A stretch of DNA of 10,896 nt, taken from NCBI GenBank assembly GCA_965279595.1, contig CBDIIF010000004.1, forward strand, positions 1 through 10,896, given 5' to 3'. The stretch comes from CAIKLP01 sp965279595 (lineage in GTDB: Bacteria; Bacteroidota; Bacteroidia; Sphingobacteriales; Sphingobacteriaceae). Positions 8,801-10,896 of this stretch are shown one piece after another. Within the stretch, counting starts at the first letter, position 1. The number at the start of each line of letters is the position of its first letter. Made by a program: the position numbers and the translations under genes. The notes under the pieces are model-generated. The model ran no database searches and was not told the DNA's origin. It saw only the letters and a program-made list of their open reading frames with translations.

Positions 8801-10271
8801 AGAAAAATATTTGATAAAACAAAGAATCCGATATCTCTTCCAAGATATATTTTATTCTATGATCATTATGGACACATATCACTTGGATTGGCAATAGCGA
8901 TAGAGAAACCGTAATAGGGATATTTTACAAAAAAGCATATATTAGGAACTGATGAATTAAGTAATAAATTATTATTATTGATAGCATTTTAAAGAATAAG
9001 CGTATTAACACTACATAGTCAAATTGAAGATCCTGACACTTAAGTAAGATACAGAAAGTTGAAATTAGAATATGAAAATACAATCAAGATATAATAGAAG
9101 CAATTGAAGAATAATTTTGAATTCTACTCAGTTATCAATTATATAACAGAAGACTTAGTATTAGATTTTTTGGAAGAATAACCAAAAGCTAAATCAAAAT
9201 TGAACTTTGATCAAACATCTGATCAGGTAAATGATGAATATGCAGCCTAATTACTAGAAAAACAGTAAGCATTCAAGGATGTAAAAGATATTCTTGAGAA
9301 AGTTTACAATATTGGTAAAAACAATATCTTGAACAAATTTAAATACAAATTACCAAAGAAAGATCAATTCTAGGATGAGAATGATTAGAACGAATTCAAA
9401 TACAGAGAATAGTAGATTAAAGAAATAATTTAGCACTAATGTAATTTTTGTGATCTCAAAGAACTACATCTAAATTAGATGTCTTAAAAATTAAAATTAT
9501 AATAAGATATGGAAAAACTTAGAAAACAAATTTAGGGTGGCGATTAAGAATATTAATTTGAGTTTTAGAACAAATTAAGAGTATTATAAAAATTAGGATA
9601 TATTGATATGGGTGGACTTCCTTTAATCAAAACAAGAATTGCCAGAGAATTATAGGATTAAAATTCTATATATATTTGTGAAGTATTGGTAGATAATATT
9701 ATGGATACACTAAAACCTTCAGAGATAGCATCTTTATTAACTGCTTTTGTTTGTTAAGATAGAAATAATAGAAATGAAGAGCAGATTAACAAGCTAAATT
9801 TGGAATCATGGATATCTGATAAATTTGTATTAATATCATTTGAGCTCTAAGGTGCCATAATTGCCACATATGAACTAATATCCAAAATTACAGATGAAGA
9901 AGGTATTCATTTATTTATATCTAAGTAAAATTGTAGGTAATATAAGAAGGTGCATCTGATGATTAGGTAAAAGGAATACTTAACTTTAATCTAACAGAAG
10001 TGTAAATATATTATCATATTTTTAAAGGATACTTTTGTGGGCTGAAGGATAATCATTTGTTGATGTTTGTTTGAAAACTGATATTGAAGAGGGTTCCATT
10101 GTTAGAACGATATAAAGATTGGAAAATATGATGAGAGGAGTTATAAATGCATTTAAAGTTATGGGAAATTAGAAAATGGTTAGTAAAGTAGAGTAGGCTT
10201 GCTTATTAATCAAGAAGGATATTGTTTTCGCTGAAAGTTTGTATTTTGATTAAAATGCAAAGTTATCTTGA
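5814..10271 (+). CDS. SKI2: Ski2-type DExH RNA helicase (Ski complex / exosome cofactor)
   Basis: An ATP-dependent 3'-5' RNA helicase that, as part of the Ski complex, feeds mRNA to the cytoplasmic exosome. Exons 5814-5989, 6013-9902, 9926-10001 and 10028-10271 give 4386 nt, 1461 residues, ending at TGA 10269-10271. Motifs: FELDEFQKRAV (Q-motif region); Walker A AHTSAGKT with K456; TSPIKALSNQKFRDF; LTTEILRNMLYRR; DEVH at 541-544; SAT at 572-574; MFVFSRRK; TETFAMGINMP ending near 823; motif VI QMSGRAGRRG at 851-860. An arch-like insertion follows, with HQCNFC (Cys1202, Cys1205), a Cys pair I recall in Ski2 homologs. The C-terminal DSHCT domain includes TEVILLWAEGQSF, IVRTIQRLENMMRG and IKKDIVFAESLYF. 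DEVH rather than DEIH, and identity in the core to SKIV2L, favour Ski2 over Mtr4. It is longer than yeast or human Ski2 because of an acidic, Gln-rich N-terminal region (about residues 235-340) ahead of the core. Confidence 0.95.
5990..6012 (+). other. intron, 23 nt, SKI2
   Basis: GTAGAA...AATAG intron in phase 2. Removal rebuilds an Ile codon and moves reading from the ATG frame into the long helicase frame (SSQN to IIPLSRKLEDVQF). Without it, the ATG frame leaves the conserved protein. Confidence 0.8.
9903..9925 (+). other. intron, 23 nt, SKI2
   Basis: GTATTC...TCTAAG intron in phase 1. Removal gives KITDEEVKLQVIQEGASDDQ, in line with the linker that precedes the last helices of the DSHCT domain. 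A 44-nt alternative sharing the 5' site and ending at 9946 is possible but long for this genome. Confidence 0.75.
10002..10027 (+). other. intron, 26 nt, SKI2
   Basis: GTAAAT...TTAAAG intron in phase 2. Removal produces FNLTEVILLWAEGQSF, the equivalent of the conserved 'DVVYAW..G.SF' of Ski2/Mtr4 C-termini; reading through meets a TGA within about 15 codons. Confidence 0.88.
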
Positions 10272-10626
10272 AATATAATTATCACATAATCAGAGAATAA
10301 TTTATCGTTTCAAAAATCTCTTTTTATCAATATAAAAAAATTTCATTCTAGGTATAAAGGAGAGCAGCTAAGGAAAATCATCCTTAAATCATTTTTTTAC
10401 TAATTTTTATTTGTGTGGAGTGTAAATAAACAAGTAATTCTGAAGATAGTTTAATTTTTAGGAAACTATATGTAAATTATTATCTAAAATTAATGAGCTC
10501 AAGAGTATCATACCTCTAGTCTTTTATGATTTCAGATTTATTATAAATATTAATATGAAATTTATACAAAAAATATAGATTAAAATTCTCTATATTATTT
10601 TAATAATAATCATAAAAATTTATTAA
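10272..10626. other. intergenic region between SKI2 and the last gene, no gene seen
   Basis: These 355 bp of AT-rich DNA lie between head-to-tail genes. The longest ATG-led frame I see in the ciliate code, from about 10491, is only around 21 codons. A weak 7-bp stem lies near 10571-10596. Nothing here resembles a tRNA or a conserved protein. Confidence 0.5.
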
Positions 10627-10896
10627 ATGAATGTGACAAAATAAATGCATGATAAAAGATAAGAAATGATTAGGCAATATCAAAGAATGATTAAACAAAG
10701 GGTTGTTCAATCAGAATATATTTAGGATGTAGGTTATGTTAATTAAGTAAGTTTAAGTGTTAACAATATTAAGGCTAAATATCCAGTAATTTAATTCATT
10801 TAATTTTTAGGTTAGGCATATAAAGTGTGATTAAACTAAGGATTGGAGACATATCTGTGGATGTTTAGAATAAATTGTATACTCAACAGAAGAAGT
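10627..10896 (+). CDS. unrecognised protein, 5' part
   Basis: The frame opens at ATG 10627 with MNVTKQMHDKRQEMIRQY, a basic, Gln/Met-rich, probably helical start (QRMIKQRVVQSEYIQDVGYV follows). Reading straight on hits TGA at 10828-10830, but removing a 25-nt GTAATT...TTTTAG intron at 10786-10810 opens the frame to the window edge as VRHIKCDQTKDWRHICGCLE and beyond. A second candidate, 10747-10773, begins with GTAAGT, is 27 nt and has no stop, so it may be an intron or nine codons. An in-frame ATG at 10555 would add 24 mostly Ile/Lys/Leu residues of intergenic character, so I prefer 10627. Three cysteines and a Trp fall in the last exon, but I recognise no family. It lies head-to-tail with SKI2. 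Confidence 0.5.
10747..10773 (+). other. possible intron, 27 nt, unrecognised gene (3n, no stop)
   Basis: It begins GTAAGT and ends TTAAG. It is a multiple of three and open in frame, so the sequence alone does not decide between intron and the coding residues VSLSVNNIK. Confidence 0.4.
10786..10810 (+). other. predicted intron, 25 nt, unrecognised gene
   Basis: GTAATT...TTTTAG in phase 0 between codons for Pro and Val. It is supported by consensus ends, typical size, and by avoiding the TGA at 10828. There is no homology to confirm it. Confidence 0.62.

Noticed and set aside
1..10896. Operon or co-functional cluster
   Set aside because: Genes are spliced, on both strands, with separate intergenic regions and unrelated roles; this is ordinary eukaryotic gene order.
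1..10896. Retained internal eliminated sequences (IES)
   Set aside because: The genes read through cleanly after removing only 22-31-nt GT-AG introns, so no TA-bounded insertion disrupts coding sequence; one within a gap could not be recognised without a germline copy.

Overview
This window looks like macronuclear DNA of a ciliate, most probably Paramecium or a close relative. It is very AT-rich, and long conserved proteins appear only when TAA and TAG are read as glutamine and TGA is the sole stop. The coding frames are broken by tiny GT...AG introns of 22-31 nt, a size typical of Paramecium and much shorter than Tetrahymena introns. Read with the standard code, almost nothing here looks like a gene.

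Layout: (1) <1-880, plus strand, is the 3' part of TRM6, the non-catalytic subunit of the tRNA m1A58 methyltransferase, with three introns in the window. (2) 1112-2571, minus strand, is a complete FLVCR/SLC49-like major facilitator transporter of 449 residues with four introns, convergent with TRM6. (3) 3136-5619, plus strand, is an intronless 827-residue protein with an N-terminal VIT domain, a von Willebrand A domain with a complete MIDAS motif, an embedded ubiquitin-like domain and a VWA5-type C-terminal region. (4) 5814-10271, plus strand, is a 1461-residue Ski2-type DExH RNA helicase with three introns. (5) 10627->10896, plus strand, is the 5' part of an unrecognised gene with one or two introns. 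The spliced lengths of genes 1, 2 and 4 come out as exact multiples of three.

The genes are independent eukaryotic units, not an operon. TRM6 acts in tRNA modification, Ski2 in cytoplasmic 3'-5' mRNA decay with the exosome, and the transporter in a membrane; nothing in the layout ties them together. The most unusual item is the VIT-VWA protein: about 74 residues that align without a gap to ubiquitin, including LRLR at the end, sit inside the chain between the VWA half and the C-terminal domain. The gaps (881-1111, 2572-3135, 5620-5813, 10272-10626) hold no gene I can support. The divergent gap carries a 12-bp inverted repeat just upstream of the VIT-VWA gene.
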